From contig NZ_LMUH01000009.1 of the NCBI RefSeq assembly GCF_009766105.1, positions 275,428 through 339,427 on the forward strand: 64,000 nt of DNA, read 5' to 3'. Under the pieces are notes generated by a model that did no database searches, was not told where the DNA came from, and saw nothing but the letters and a program-made list of their open reading frames with translations. A program made the position numbers and the translations under genes. Numbering within the stretch: the stretch's first letter is position 1; every line of letters begins with the position of its first letter. Of this stretch, positions 1-9,036 are shown in pieces. This DNA is from Granulicella sp. S156. Lineage in GTDB: Bacteria; Acidobacteriota; Terriglobia; Terriglobales; Acidobacteriaceae.

Positions 1-3000
1 TCTATGCTCCCGATGTAGAGCCATCTGTAGAAGCAGGCGTGCCTATTCTGAGCGTAGATGGTATAAGCACTCAGAATCTGCCTCACTCCATGCTGAAGCA
101 CGCCGCGACAAGTGACGCCGTGCACAGCGACACCACTGGATCAGGACAAAGCGGTCAGTTTCTCGGCAGTGACATCCGTGCTGCCTATGCTCCCGGCGTT
201 ACGCTGGATGGCAGCGGCCAATCGCTGGGCCTGATCGAACTGGGACCATACAACCTCAGCGATGTGCAGGCATACTTCAGCACCATCGGGCAACCGCTCA
301 ATGTCCCGATCTACAACGTGCTTCTCGATGTTGATGGTGTCTGTCTGGGCACGCCCGCTGCGAATGGCTGTGATGATGGAGAAGAGGTTGCCGATATGGA
401 GCAGTCCATCTCCATGGCACCCGGCCTCTCCGGCCTCATTATTTATGAGGCGTATGGTTCGGGCAGCGATGCTCTCACTGCATTCACCCAGGCCGCAACC
501 GATAATATCGCCAAGCAGCTGAGCCTTTCTTTTGGTTGGGGAGGAACGCCCAGCACGGAACCGGGTTATGAGCAGATTTTCATGGAGCTCGTTGCCCAGG
601 GGCAGAACGTCTTTGTTGCGTCCGGTGATGCGGGCGCCAATGTCGGAGGTGTTGGTTATCCTGGCAATAGCACCTATATTACTGCTGTTGGCGGAACGGA
701 TCTGACTACATCTGGCGCAGGCGGTCCATGGCTATCGGAGATGGGCTGGATCGGTAGCGGTGGAGGGTGGAATACTCAGGCTCCAATCGCCAACTACCAG
801 GTGCCTGTCATCAATGCTGCGAATCAGGGATCAACAACCTTCCGTAATATTCCGGACGTTGCCGCAGAAGCAAATACAGACAACTACAACTGCTTGAATG
901 CCGCGTGTGGAGGCGGACTTGGAGGAACAAGTCTTGCAGCGCCACGATGGGCAGGGTTTCTTGCCCTCGCCAACGAACAGGCAAATGGCAGCCCCGTCGG
1001 TTTTCTCAATCCAACACTCTACACAATCGGCCAGGGGAGCACTTACACCAGCCTCTTCCATGACATAAGCACAGGCAACGATTTCAACAGCAGCAGCCCA
1101 AATATGTTTTCGGCCGTTGCCGGCTATGATCTGGTTACTGGTTGGGGAACCCCAAATGGACAAAGCCTGATCGACTCTCTTGCACCCTCCAGCGCAAGCA
1201 GCCCAAACTTCTCTGTAACTGCATCGCCCGGCACGATTACTCTGACGCCCGGTGGTAGTTCGTCAGGCACTGTAACTGTCTCAGCGTCGAACGGTTTTAG
1301 CGGCGCTGTTGCTTTGTCCGTAGCGACTATTGGAGCGCCTGCCGGAGTAACTGCTACGTTGAGCCCAACCACAATCACAGGTTCTGGCTCTTCGGCTCTG
1401 AGTGTCTCGACAACTGCAGCGACACCGGGAGGCAATCTCCTCCTGGCCATCAACGCAATCAGCAATGGCCTACAGAAGACTGCTTATGTGCAGCTTGCAT
1501 TGCCGTCGTTCGTAGTCTCTGCCTCTCCGACCACAATCTATATCAACCAAGGTTCGACGGCTACCGGCACGATCGCAGTAACACCGCAGAATGGTTTCGC
1601 AGGTACCGTAACGTTCACTGCTCCGAGCGGCTTGCCGGATGGCGTATCGGCGAAGATTCTACCGAGTGGCACAGCAGGGACAAGCACGCTGTCTCTCAAA
1701 GCCGCCAGCACTGCGGCGACTCTGCCCATTCGAGAGATAGAAGTCACGGGGACATCCGGTGGCACTACACAGGTAGTGCCTGCATTGGCCGTTGCTGTAA
1801 GCGCAGCTCTCGGTGACTGCGGTACCGGCGTGCCAGTGAACCTTGCTTCTGCGTATAACCTCACCGGCGTCTATACCGATGGCACAACCTTCACGACCAA
1901 CGGTCTGGATGGCGATGGTTATGCTTTCTCATCCAACGTTATAACCAGCGCTCGCACCTTGAATGGAGTACGGTTCCTCTTTGGGAAGCCTAACGTCCCG
2001 AATGCAATATATGGCACGGGGCAAACGATCGATCTGCCTCCAGGCCGTTTCACCTCACTCCAGATGCTCGCCACCGGTATCAATGGCAATCAGACAGCAC
2101 AGGTCATCACAGTTACCTATACCGATGGCACAACCTCTCAATTTACGCAGAGCTACAGCGATTGGTTCAGCCCCTCTACTAACCTGAACGAAGCCGAGGC
2201 CATCGCTATGCCTTATCGCAATACGGCACTAGGTACAAAAGATGCACGGCAGTTCAATCTGTATGGCTACACGCTTGTGCTGAACAATCACAAGATAGTC
2301 AAGAGCCTGACGTTGCCTAGCAATCGCAATGTCGTGATCTTGGCGGCCACGTTGACACAGGAGGAGCTTGGCACTCAGGTAGATCTTTCCAGTGCCTTCA
2401 ACGCAACAGGCATCTATCCAGATGGAACCAGTTTCCCAGCGGATGGTGGACTGGACGGTGGTGGAGCAGCTTACTCGGGACAACTGCTGGGTGATCTGAG
2501 TGGCGTGACGAATGTTGTAGCCAACGGCGTTCAATTCACAGTCGAACCCGCCAACCAACCCGATGTCGTCTACGGGGCAGGCAAGAACATCAAAGTGCCT
2601 CTAGGACGCTTCTCAACCTTGAATCTGCTGGCCACTGGAGTTCAGGGTAGCCAGACCGCACAGACGATTACTGTTACCTATCTTGACGGTTCAGTCTCTC
2701 ACTTAACCCAGAGCTTCAGTGACTGGTTTTCTCCGCAAGGCTTCCCGGGTGAGTCTATAGCGACAACTATGCCTTACCGTGACTTGAACGATGGCAGCCA
2801 GGATGCGCAGAATTTCAATCTCTATGAATACACTCTGCATCTGGATAGCAACAAGATCGTGAAGAGCATCCAACTGCCAGATAACCGGTATGTTGTGGTA
2901 CTCGGCATTACCTTAGGTCATGCTGAGGGCTGGTGGCCTTCCGACTTCCCTGGGCCTTTCCGCTGCGACCAGTGGACTGCACCCGTATTCGGCAAACCAT

Positions 3001-3002
3001 AA
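1..3002 (+). CDS. S53 (sedolisin/kumamolisin) secreted peptidase, 5'-truncated by the window
   Basis: Serine-carboxyl peptidase that would degrade protein outside the cell, usually at acid pH. The frame is open from base 3 with no stop, so the signal peptide and most of the pro-domain lie before the window; a GTG at 39 is not the real start. The family's catalytic residues are visible: Glu and Asp in GEEVAD (378-395), the oxyanion Asp in ASGDAG (618-635) and the nucleophile Ser in GGTSLAAP (921-944), followed by the calcium-site pattern ending GYDLVTGWGTPNG. After about base 1190 come two Ig-like beta domains, then two tandem modules of about 180 residues (roughly 1810-2350 and 2368-2920). 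These share the endings NLYGYTL..KIVKSLTLP and NLYEYTL..KIVKSIQLP, and are probably wall- or carbohydrate-binding, which is inference. A perfect hairpin follows the stop. Confidence 0.93.
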   Translation, partial: YAPDVEPSVEAGVPILSVDGISTQNLPHSMLKHAATSDAVHSDTTGSGQSGQFLGSDIRAAYAPGVTLDGSGQSLGLIELGPYNLSDVQAYFSTIGQPLNVPIYNVLLDVDGVCLGTPAANGCDDGEEVADMEQSISMAPGLSGLIIYEAYGSGSDALTAFTQAATDNIAKQLSLSFGWGGTPSTEPGYEQIFMELVAQGQNVFVASGDAGANVGGVGYPGNSTYITAVGGTDLTTSGAGGPWLSEMGWIGSGGGWNTQAPIANYQVPVINAANQGSTTFRNIPDVAAEANTDNYNCLNAACGGGLGGTSLAAPRWAGFLALANEQANGSPVGFLNPTLYTIGQGSTYTSLFHDISTGNDFNSSSPNMFSAVAGYDLVTGWGTPNGQSLIDSLAPSSASSPNFSVTASPGTITLTPGGSSSGTVTVSASNGFSGAVALSVATIGAPAGVTATLSPTTITGSGSSALSVSTTAATPGGNLLLAINAISNGLQKTAYVQLALPSFVVSASPTTIYINQGSTATGTIAVTPQNGFAGTVTFTAPSGLPDGVSAKILPSGTAGTSTLSLKAASTAATLPIREIEVTGTSGGTTQVVPALAVAVSAALGDCGTGVPVNLASAYNLTGVYTDGTTFTTNGLDGDGYAFSSNVITSARTLNGVRFLFGKPNVPNAIYGTGQTIDLPPGRFTSLQMLATGINGNQTAQVITVTYTDGTTSQFTQSYSDWFSPSTNLNEAEAIAMPYRNTALGTKDARQFNLYGYTLVLNNHKIVKSLTLPSNRNVVILAATLTQEELGTQVDLSSAFNATGIYPDGTSFPADGGLDGGGAAYSGQLLGDLSGVTNVVANGVQFTVEPANQPDVVYGAGKNIKVPLGRFSTLNLLATGVQGSQTAQTITVTYLDGSVSHLTQSFSDWFSPQGFPGESIATTMPYRDLNDGSQDAQNFNLYEYTLHLDSNKIVKSIQLPDNRYVVVLGITLGHAEGWWPSDFPGPFRCDQWTAPVFGKP

Positions 3003-3014
3003 ACCCTATAACTG

Positions 3015-3054
3015 TTGGCTGCGGCAGAAAGTACTTGTTTTCTGCCGCAGCCAA
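3015..3054 (+). terminator. Rho-independent-type hairpin after the S53 peptidase
   Basis: A perfect 16-bp inverted repeat (TTGGCTGCGGCAGAAA and its complement) with an 8-nt loop begins 12 bases after the peptidase stop. The flank is A/T rich but lacks a long T run, so termination is likely but not textbook. Confidence 0.75.
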
Positions 3055-3224
3055 TATAAAAAGCACTCTGATTTTGACCCAAGCATCGAACTGGGCTTAT
3101 CGACGCCAGTGCATAATAGTGACTAGTAGCACTCGGCATCCAAAATTTGGTCTCAGCTCCCTCCCAAAAACCAGGCCTTCCATATGGAAGGCCAATCGAC
3201 TTTGAACGATAGTGTGAGGATATT

Positions 3225-3749
3225 TTGGACGAGATCATTCGTTACGCAAAACCCAGCGAAGAGGATGCTGCTCCTCTGGTGGCGATGGCACGAGAGGTTT
3301 TCTCCGACACCTTCGCACATCTCTACGATCCGGCGCCGTTCACTCGTTTCCTCGACGAATCATATGGGCCTGGTGGCAGGATGGAGCGTGACCTCGCCGA
3401 TCCCTCTATCCGTTGGAGGATCGCTGCCATAGGGGATCGGCCAATTGGCTATGCCAAACTCTCGCAGCTTGTCGCTCCTGCGCCAGCTCCGCTGCCGGGA
3501 GCTATGGAGCTGCAACAGATTTATGTTCTACGCACATGGCATGGAAAGGGAATTGCCGACCAATTGATGGAGTGGGCGCTGGATACCGCACGTGCCGATG
3601 GTGCACCCGAGATCTATCTCACCGTGTTCGACCACAACCAGCGGGCTAAGCGCTTCTATACTCGTCACGGCTTTGGCGAAGTCGGACACTGCACCTTCAA
3701 GTTAGGCGACCGTGTCGATGATGACCGGGTCTGGCGCAAGCTGCTATAA
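3225..3749 (+). CDS. GNAT-family N-acetyltransferase
   Basis: A 174-residue GNAT protein that would move an acetyl group from acetyl-CoA to an amine; the substrate cannot be read from sequence. The acetyl-CoA-binding motif A region is clear: LQQIYVLRTWHGKGIADQLM (residues about 95-114), with the GKGIA loop in the place of the usual Q/RxxGxG/A. It is followed by motif B-like YLTVFDHNQRAKRFYTRHGF. The start is TTG, chosen because GAGGA sits five to six bases upstream (about 3215-3219) and the first residues align with the family beginning (EIIRYAKPSEEDAAPL). The gene stands alone between the peptidase terminator and a methyltransferase on the same strand. Confidence 0.87.
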   Translation: MDEIIRYAKPSEEDAAPLVAMAREVFSDTFAHLYDPAPFTRFLDESYGPGGRMERDLADPSIRWRIAAIGDRPIGYAKLSQLVAPAPAPLPGAMELQQIYVLRTWHGKGIADQLMEWALDTARADGAPEIYLTVFDHNQRAKRFYTRHGFGEVGHCTFKLGDRVDDDRVWRKLL

Positions 3750-3839
3750 GCAGCTTGCTGCAACCGTGCCTTGGCGAGGGGTTTGCGGAAGATCGCGGGG
3801 ATGACTTGAGATCGAGCCATCCAAAATGGAGAAAGCATC

Positions 3840-4688
3840 ATGGCGAACAAGAAAAGCGTAAAGCCTGACAGCACCGCAGTTCGGGTCGCACTATGGCGAG
3901 CACAGCACGCCCAGATCGATCCACTACCGCATGTACTGGAAGATGAGATTGGCCTCAAGCTGGTGGCCCCGAGTAATGCATGGCGCAACCGTCCGGACAT
4001 GATGGGAGCTGCCATGGCTCGCTACCGGGCAAGTGTCGTCATACGCGCTCGTTTTGTCGAAGACCTCGTCACGGAGCAGCTTGCCCACGGCGTCGGACAG
4101 TACGTCATCCTCGGCGCTGGTCTCGACACCTTTGCCCAGCGTAGTCCGGAGATCGCCTCCCATCTTCAGATATTCGAGATCGACCGTCCAGGTTCTCAAG
4201 AGTGGAAGCGACAGCGGTTGATCGAGCTCGGCTATGGAATCCCGAAAGGGCTGCACCTCGTGCCGGTTGATTTCGAGGTAGACGATGCCTGGCTGGATCA
4301 TTTGGTGGCGGCTGGTTTCGACTCTTCCCGGCCTGCGGTAGTTGCTTCAACAGGCGTCAGCATGTATCTCACCAAAGAGGCGATTGAGGCCACCTTGCAG
4401 CAGGTCGCAACGTTCGCACCCGGCTCCACGTTTGCCATGACCTTCCTCTTGCCCCCAGAGCCGGTAACAAGCACGAAGCCTGCAGGGCGTCCGGCAGCGA
4501 AGACTCGAAGCAGGAAACCCTTCATCAGCTTTTTTACCCCGCAGGAAATGCTCGCCATGGCGCGCAAAGCGGGTTTTAAAGAGGCGCGGCACCTCTCTGG
4601 AACTACGCTTACTGAGCGCTACTTTCCTGACAGGTCGGATAGTCTCCCATCGTCGAGCGCAGAGGAGATGTTGATAGCGACTACTTAG
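3840..4688 (+). CDS. SAM-dependent methyltransferase, TIGR00027/LCMT-like family
   Basis: A class I methyltransferase of 282 residues resembling the leucine-carboxyl-methyltransferase-like group (TIGR00027). These proteins bind S-adenosylmethionine, and their bacterial substrates are mostly unknown. The SAM loop is QYVILGAGLDTFAQR (about residues 87-101). The acidic residue ending strand 2 is in IFEIDRPGSQEWKRQRL, and a conserved GVSMYLTKEAI segment follows near residue 175. Family length is about 270-300 residues, so it looks complete. The ATG at 3840 is the only well-placed start; upstream ATGGAGAAAGC supplies a ribosome-binding GGAG. A Lys/Arg-rich insert near residue 225 (KPAGRPAAKTRSRK) is unusual. 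Spacing of 90 bp from the acetyltransferase permits co-transcription. Confidence 0.85.
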   Translation: MANKKSVKPDSTAVRVALWRAQHAQIDPLPHVLEDEIGLKLVAPSNAWRNRPDMMGAAMARYRASVVIRARFVEDLVTEQLAHGVGQYVILGAGLDTFAQRSPEIASHLQIFEIDRPGSQEWKRQRLIELGYGIPKGLHLVPVDFEVDDAWLDHLVAAGFDSSRPAVVASTGVSMYLTKEAIEATLQQVATFAPGSTFAMTFLLPPEPVTSTKPAGRPAAKTRSRKPFISFFTPQEMLAMARKAGFKEARHLSGTTLTERYFPDRSDSLPSSSAEEMLIATT

Positions 4689-4851
4689 AGTGTGTACCCC
4701 TCCTCGTAGGTCAAGCCTGAGTCTCAGCCAAATTGTATGTCTCAGAACGTTGCGGGTAGTGATGGCGGCCTTCAGCTCCTGAGGTACGAGAGAGACCAAT
4801 TCGATAAATCGCTGGTATGTAAAATGCACTCTGCAACTAAAGGACGACACC

Positions 4852-5262
4852 ATGCAAGACTTTCTTATAAAGGCTCTTTTCACTGTCCTGACGCTGGCAG
4901 TCTTCATCGGTCTTTTCAGTCTGTATAGCTGGTACGCCAACAAAAACCTAAGACGTGATGACAGGATTCGTGCTGTGGGGCGTAAGGTATGGGCCACACT
5001 CGTCTGCACATATCCGACCGGGCAAAGTGCCGGGCAGAATGTCTACCGCCTGTATGCCGAGCAATATTATGTGCTGCTTGAGCTCGATGTGCCACAACCA
5101 AATGGAACATCCTCCCGCTGCACCACCAAAGGCCTGCCCCCACCCGATTGGCATCTTCTTCAACCAGGCGATCAGGTTCAGGTCTACGAGAATCCAGATG
5201 ATCCTACCCAGGTAGTCCTGGACACAATCATGTCACCACGCTACTCCGAAGCAAACCAATGA
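4852..5262 (+). CDS. Small membrane-anchored protein of unknown function
   Basis: A 136-residue protein that I do not recognise with certainty. Residues about 5-27 form one transmembrane helix (FLIKALFTVLTLAVFIGLFS), followed by a positively charged stretch, so the rest most likely faces the cytoplasm. The C-terminal half ends in a QPGDQVQVYENPDDPTQVVLD segment, weakly like the last strands of DUF3592 proteins (G..V.V.YdP.nP). AAAGGA lies nine bases before the ATG. The gene is single, with a 160-bp gap before it and a convergent gene after it. Confidence 0.7.
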   Translation: MQDFLIKALFTVLTLAVFIGLFSLYSWYANKNLRRDDRIRAVGRKVWATLVCTYPTGQSAGQNVYRLYAEQYYVLLELDVPQPNGTSSRCTTKGLPPPDWHLLQPGDQVQVYENPDDPTQVVLDTIMSPRYSEANQ

Positions 5263-5413
5263 CCAAACCGGTCTCCTCACCTCCGCAATGGCACTGAAAT
5301 GCCTCAACGCAATAGCACGAAGACTAACCCGACTTCTAACTGTCCGCATCCAATGCGGTAACCCGGGTACGCATTACCTGACACGCCACTTGTGCGCTTC
5401 CTGGATGGAGTTT

Positions 5414-6580
5414 TCATCTGCTTTCGCCTGTCAGCTGATCGTCTTGCGCTTGGGCTGGTTGACGATGTGCGCTCCAACTCTGTACAGCACCGCCGATCTC
5501 AGAAACTTCGGTTACAAGTGTGTCGAGTAGTGCATGCACATCTGTACACCTCGATAGGTTCGCGTTCTGTCCCGCCCAGAGAGGAAGGAGCTCGGGTCTC
5601 CCTGCTTTCTCGGCCGGTATCGCCAGATGCCGCACGAGGGCACGTTGAAGTGGATAAGGCAGGATCTCTGTGCCCTTTTGGTTGAGTTCATCGAGCAGGC
5701 GATTCTTGATGCCGCGGCCAAGCCTTCCAGTGAACCCACGAGTAAGAGCGGTCTGCTTCGCCTGGCCACTGAGGAGAGCCTTGCGATGAAGCGCGTTCGC
5801 TCCTGATTCCGCGCACGCGAGAAAGGCGGTTCCCATCTGTACGCCTTCCGCTCCAAGCGCGAAGGCTGCCACGATTCCGCGGGCGTCCCCAATTCCACCT
5901 GCGGCGACGACCGGGAGCCTCACGGCATCGACGACCTGCGGCACCAAGGCCATGGTTCCTGTCAGGGAATCTTCGGACGCTTGCAGAAAGGAGCCGCGAT
6001 GGCCACCTGCTTCAAAGCCGGAGGCTGCAATGACGTCCACCCCCGCTTGCTCCAGAGCAACCGCTTCGTCCACGGTGGTTGCTGTTCCAATCAGAGCGAC
6101 TCCCTGGCGGCGAAACTCGTCCAAAATCTGTTTGGAGGGAATGCCATAAATAAAGCTGAATACGGAGATCCCTTCCTCCAGGAGAACCTGCACTTGATCT
6201 TCGAAACGAATGGGTTCATACGGGAGATAGGAGGGTTTGACTCCTCCGACACTTTCAATATGTTTCGCCAGAGGAGAGAGGCTACGGCGAAATGCCTCTT
6301 CCGTTGAAGTGAGAGCTACTTCATCTTCCATGGAAACCCACAGGTTCATCGCAAAGGGCTTTGCTGTGAGGCTCTTGATCTCGCGAATGACTTTCCGGAT
6401 AGCTTCCGGGTTGAGGCCATGAGCACCGAACGATCCGAGTCCCCCATAGTTCGAAACGGCTACCGTGAGCCGCTGCGAGGACAAGCCTCCGAGCGGACCT
6501 TGAATGATCGGGTATTCCAGTCCCAAACGCGAGGTCAGTCGATTATCCGTCCACGCTTTTGAACCCACTCGATTTGCCAT
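5414..6580 (-). CDS. Nitronate monooxygenase (2-nitropropane dioxygenase family)
   Basis: FMN-dependent TIM-barrel enzyme that oxidises alkyl nitronates to carbonyl compounds and nitrite, so it protects against nitroalkanes. The 388-residue length is slightly above the family average. Visible family features are the N-terminal substrate/FMN strand YPIIQGPLGGLSSQRLTVAVSNYGGLGSFGAHG, a central VIAASGFEAGGHRGS containing the catalytic-type His, and the phosphate-binding VVAAGGIGDARGIVAAFALGAEGVQMGTAFL. The start ATG is preceded by AGGAGGTC at a good distance. A hairpin separates it from the hydrolase operon on the same strand, so it is probably its own unit. Confidence 0.9.
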   Translation of the reverse strand: MANRVGSKAWTDNRLTSRLGLEYPIIQGPLGGLSSQRLTVAVSNYGGLGSFGAHGLNPEAIRKVIREIKSLTAKPFAMNLWVSMEDEVALTSTEEAFRRSLSPLAKHIESVGGVKPSYLPYEPIRFEDQVQVLLEEGISVFSFIYGIPSKQILDEFRRQGVALIGTATTVDEAVALEQAGVDVIAASGFEAGGHRGSFLQASEDSLTGTMALVPQVVDAVRLPVVAAGGIGDARGIVAAFALGAEGVQMGTAFLACAESGANALHRKALLSGQAKQTALTRGFTGRLGRGIKNRLLDELNQKGTEILPYPLQRALVRHLAIPAEKAGRPELLPLWAGQNANLSRCTDVHALLDTLVTEVSEIGGAVQSWSAHRQPAQAQDDQLTGESR

Positions 6581-6677
6581 TATGACCTCCTGTGATCAGA
6601 GAAAAGGAGCTATGTGGCTGCCCCGGAGTATCGCTGGGTAACACGCGGGTCCCAACTACACACTGCCGATGCTTCGG

Positions 6678-6713
6678 CGAGGGCGCGGTCCAGCGAGCTT
6701 GACCGCGCCCTCG
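6678..6713 (-). terminator. Terminator hairpin after the alpha/beta hydrolase
   Basis: A perfect 13-bp stem (CGAGGGCGCGGTC and complement) with a 10-nt loop lies 25 bases past the hydrolase stop. It should end the LysR/SDR/RidA/hydrolase transcript before the nitronate monooxygenase. There is no T run, so it may act as a stem-loop stabiliser instead. Confidence 0.7.
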
Positions 6714-6737
6714 GGTCAGATTGTATGAAGCCCAAGC

Positions 6738-7652
6738 CTACTTGGCGAGGAAATTTGTAACCAGCTTGATGGTGGCCTCTGGATTCTCCTGCATGATCCA
6801 GTGCCCGGAGTCGGGTACGATGCCGCCCGTGACGTTGTTGGCGACGAACTGCATATGATCGGCCATGTTCTTGCCGAAAAACTTCTCGGCACCGATGCCA
6901 AGCACCGGCATGGTGATCTTGCCGCCCTCGGCGAGCAACGCCTTGTTGTCGGCGGCGTCCTGGCGGAGTGCCCCAAATTGCTCGAAGGCATCGTGCATCG
7001 CATGCGGCCGTGCGTACAGGGCAGCAAAGTGCTGCCGGGTATCTTCATCGATCCTCTTGGGGTCTCCGGACAACTCGTCCCAGAAGCGATCGAGGTAGAT
7101 GCGCTCCCGGCCTTGCACCAGACGCTCCTCGTCAGGACCTCGGAAATCGAAGTGCCACAGCAGCGGGCTGCGAACGATGTTGTCCCAATCGCCTATTCCG
7201 GGCAGAGGTGCATCGATCACCACCCAGCGCGTGATCCGGGCTGGATATTGAGCAGCCAACGCATAGCCGACCATATTGCCGATGTCATGTGTGACCAGGT
7301 CTGCCTTCTGGACCTTGAGTGCATCCATCACGCCGGCAATGTCGACCGCCTGGTTCTTCTTGGTGTAGCCGGTATCCGGGTGATCGGACATACCCATGCC
7401 GCGCAGGTCAGGGACGATCACGGTATGGTCCTTGGCCAGAACAATTGCCAGAGGCGCCCACATATCACCCGTAAAGCCGAAGCCATGCAACAGCACCACG
7501 GCCGGACCCTTGCCGCCGACTCGGACGTAGAGATTGGTGCCGTTCGTCGGAACCATTTCTGTGTGAAAGCTGGGCGGAAACGGAGTGACTTCCGCCACGA
7601 GGGGAGCTGATAGCAATATCCCGCCAAGGATGGTGGCGATATACCTGAACAT
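6738..7652 (-). CDS. Exported alpha/beta hydrolase, epoxide hydrolase-like
   Basis: A 304-residue alpha/beta hydrolase with an N-terminal signal peptide (MFRYIATILGGILLSAPLVAE), so it acts in the periplasm or outside. The oxyanion motif HGFGFTGDMW is near residue 55. The nucleophile elbow reads VTHDIGNMVGY near residue 120, placing Asp where lipases have Ser, as in epoxide hydrolases and haloalkane dehalogenases. The catalytic His is in DSGHWIMQENPE near the C-terminus. A cap domain occupies roughly residues 150-230. It is the last gene of a run with RidA and an SDR (gap 17 bp), which points to detoxification of a reactive carbonyl or epoxide; the substrate is unknown. Confidence 0.85.
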   Translation of the reverse strand: MFRYIATILGGILLSAPLVAEVTPFPPSFHTEMVPTNGTNLYVRVGGKGPAVVLLHGFGFTGDMWAPLAIVLAKDHTVIVPDLRGMGMSDHPDTGYTKKNQAVDIAGVMDALKVQKADLVTHDIGNMVGYALAAQYPARITRWVVIDAPLPGIGDWDNIVRSPLLWHFDFRGPDEERLVQGRERIYLDRFWDELSGDPKRIDEDTRQHFAALYARPHAMHDAFEQFGALRQDAADNKALLAEGGKITMPVLGIGAEKFFGKNMADHMQFVANNVTGGIVPDSGHWIMQENPEATIKLVTNFLAK

Positions 7653-7669
7653 AGGAACTCTTCGCTTTC

Positions 7670-8158
7670 TTAGTTGTTGATCTCGAACGTAACCTCGAGC
7701 ATGACCGGCGCACCGAGGGGCAGGGCGGTCACGCCCAGTACGGACCGTACGGACATCTTGCCCTCTCCAAATACATCGCGGAGAAGCTCCGATGCTGCAT
7801 CCGCAACGATCGGCTGGTTGTAAAAGTCTCCGTGAGTTGCCATGTAGACCTTGACGCTGACAACCCTTGTCACGCGGTCCAGCGACCCTACGTGCGCCTT
7901 CGCAGCAGAAAGAGCATTCAGGGTCGCGGTTCGTAATGCATCCCGGCCAGCAGACTCGTCGAGTTCTTTACCTAGCCGCCCAACATATTGAAGCTTGCCG
8001 TCCTTGACCGGCAGCATTCCACTAAGGAACAGCAAGCTGCCAGTCTGGACTGCCTCAACGTAGGCGCCAAGCGGATGAGGAGCATTGGGGAGCACGATTC
8101 CGAGGTCCTGCAGCCGGCGCTCTGCGCTGACCGGCTGCGAACTGCCCGGGTTTACCAT
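7670..8158 (-). CDS. RidA/YjgF-family protein
   Basis: A 162-residue protein of the YjgF/YER057c/UK114 family. Canonical RidA deaminates reactive enamines and imines; many family members have other or unknown roles. Recognisable parts are GIVLPNAPHPLGAYVEAVQTGSLLFLSGMLPV (strand 1 and loop), RTATLNALSAAKAHVGSLDRVTRVVSVKVYM, and the C-terminal SVLGVTALPLGAPVMLEV, where RidA proper has an Arg at the active site (R105 type); here the segment is VRSVLGVTALP, with Arg a few residues ahead. The start ATG overlaps the end of the upstream SDR gene by seven bases, so the two are translationally coupled. Confidence 0.85.
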   Translation of the reverse strand: MVNPGSSQPVSAERRLQDLGIVLPNAPHPLGAYVEAVQTGSLLFLSGMLPVKDGKLQYVGRLGKELDESAGRDALRTATLNALSAAKAHVGSLDRVTRVVSVKVYMATHGDFYNQPIVADAASELLRDVFGEGKMSVRSVLGVTALPLGAPVMLEVTFEINN

Positions 8159-8874
8159 TTCCCGTTGTGCGCACCGCCGTCCACGTGCAGCACCTCCCCG
8201 GTGATCTGGCGCGACTCCGTGAGATAGACTACCGCGTTTGCGATCTCCTCCGAAGTGGAGATTGTGCCCATTGGCGACAAGGTCTTCAGGAAATCCTTCG
8301 GGTTGTCTTTGTGGAGAGGAGTATCAACAGATCCAGGTGCGACAGCATTGAAGCGGATGTGCTCCTTCGCATACTCCGAGGCCAGGCTGCGCGTGATGGC
8401 CTCAAGACCGCCCTTCGTGATCATCGGCAGGGATACCGGCAAGCCACCGATAGGATTATCGACCAGCGATGACGTGATGGCCACGACGCTTCCACCCGAC
8501 TTCTGTGCGAGCATCTGCTTGACCGCGAACTGCGTGATGTAGATGTAGCCTTCGAGATTCGTCGAGACGAGAGCACGGAAATCGTCAGCGCTGTAATCAG
8601 TGAAGGGCTTCGCCGAGAAGATGCCGGCATTGTTGACAACTGCATCAATCGAGCCAAACTTCTGAACCGCGGTGTCGACCACTTTTTGAGCCGTAGCAGC
8701 CTGGCCGATATCTCCGTCTACCAGCGCGAGGTTCGGAGAGGGACTTAGTCCAGCTTGGGTAATCTTTCGCGAAGTTGCGACGACGGAATATCCGCGATCT
8801 AAGAATGCTTGAACCACAGCAGCTCCAATACCTTGTGAGCCACCCGTTACGATAACTGTTCCTTTGCTTGCCAT
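8152..8874 (-). CDS. Short-chain dehydrogenase/reductase
   Basis: Classical SDR of about 240 residues using NAD(P)H. It shows the cofactor motif TGGSQGIG at the N-terminus, NNAG (VVNNAGIFSAKPF) and a C-terminal VLHVDGGAHNGKW typical of FabG-like enzymes. The YxxxK position is atypical: where YxxxK is expected the sequence reads LPMITKGGLEAITRSLASEYA, so the catalytic Tyr seems replaced while Lys remains. I chose the ATG at 8874 because AGGAGC lies just before it; a longer in-frame reading to 8958 adds a tail without family resemblance. It is followed directly by RidA. Confidence 0.85.
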   Translation of the reverse strand: MASKGTVIVTGGSQGIGAAVVQAFLDRGYSVVATSRKITQAGLSPSPNLALVDGDIGQAATAQKVVDTAVQKFGSIDAVVNNAGIFSAKPFTDYSADDFRALVSTNLEGYIYITQFAVKQMLAQKSGGSVVAITSSLVDNPIGGLPVSLPMITKGGLEAITRSLASEYAKEHIRFNAVAPGSVDTPLHKDNPKDFLKTLSPMGTISTSEEIANAVVYLTESRQITGEVLHVDGGAHNGKW

Positions 8875-9036
8875 AATTGCTCCTGTCGAAATCAATGCTC
8901 CTGACGTCGCAGAGGTCAACATGAGAATGTTGGCGATACCGCACTTTGATGCGGCCATCTGCTGCGTTCAAGCTGCAATATAGATGCGAGAGAAGATGGC
9001 GATGAGGCCCGATTTGTTCTGATACCCGCTATCGCT

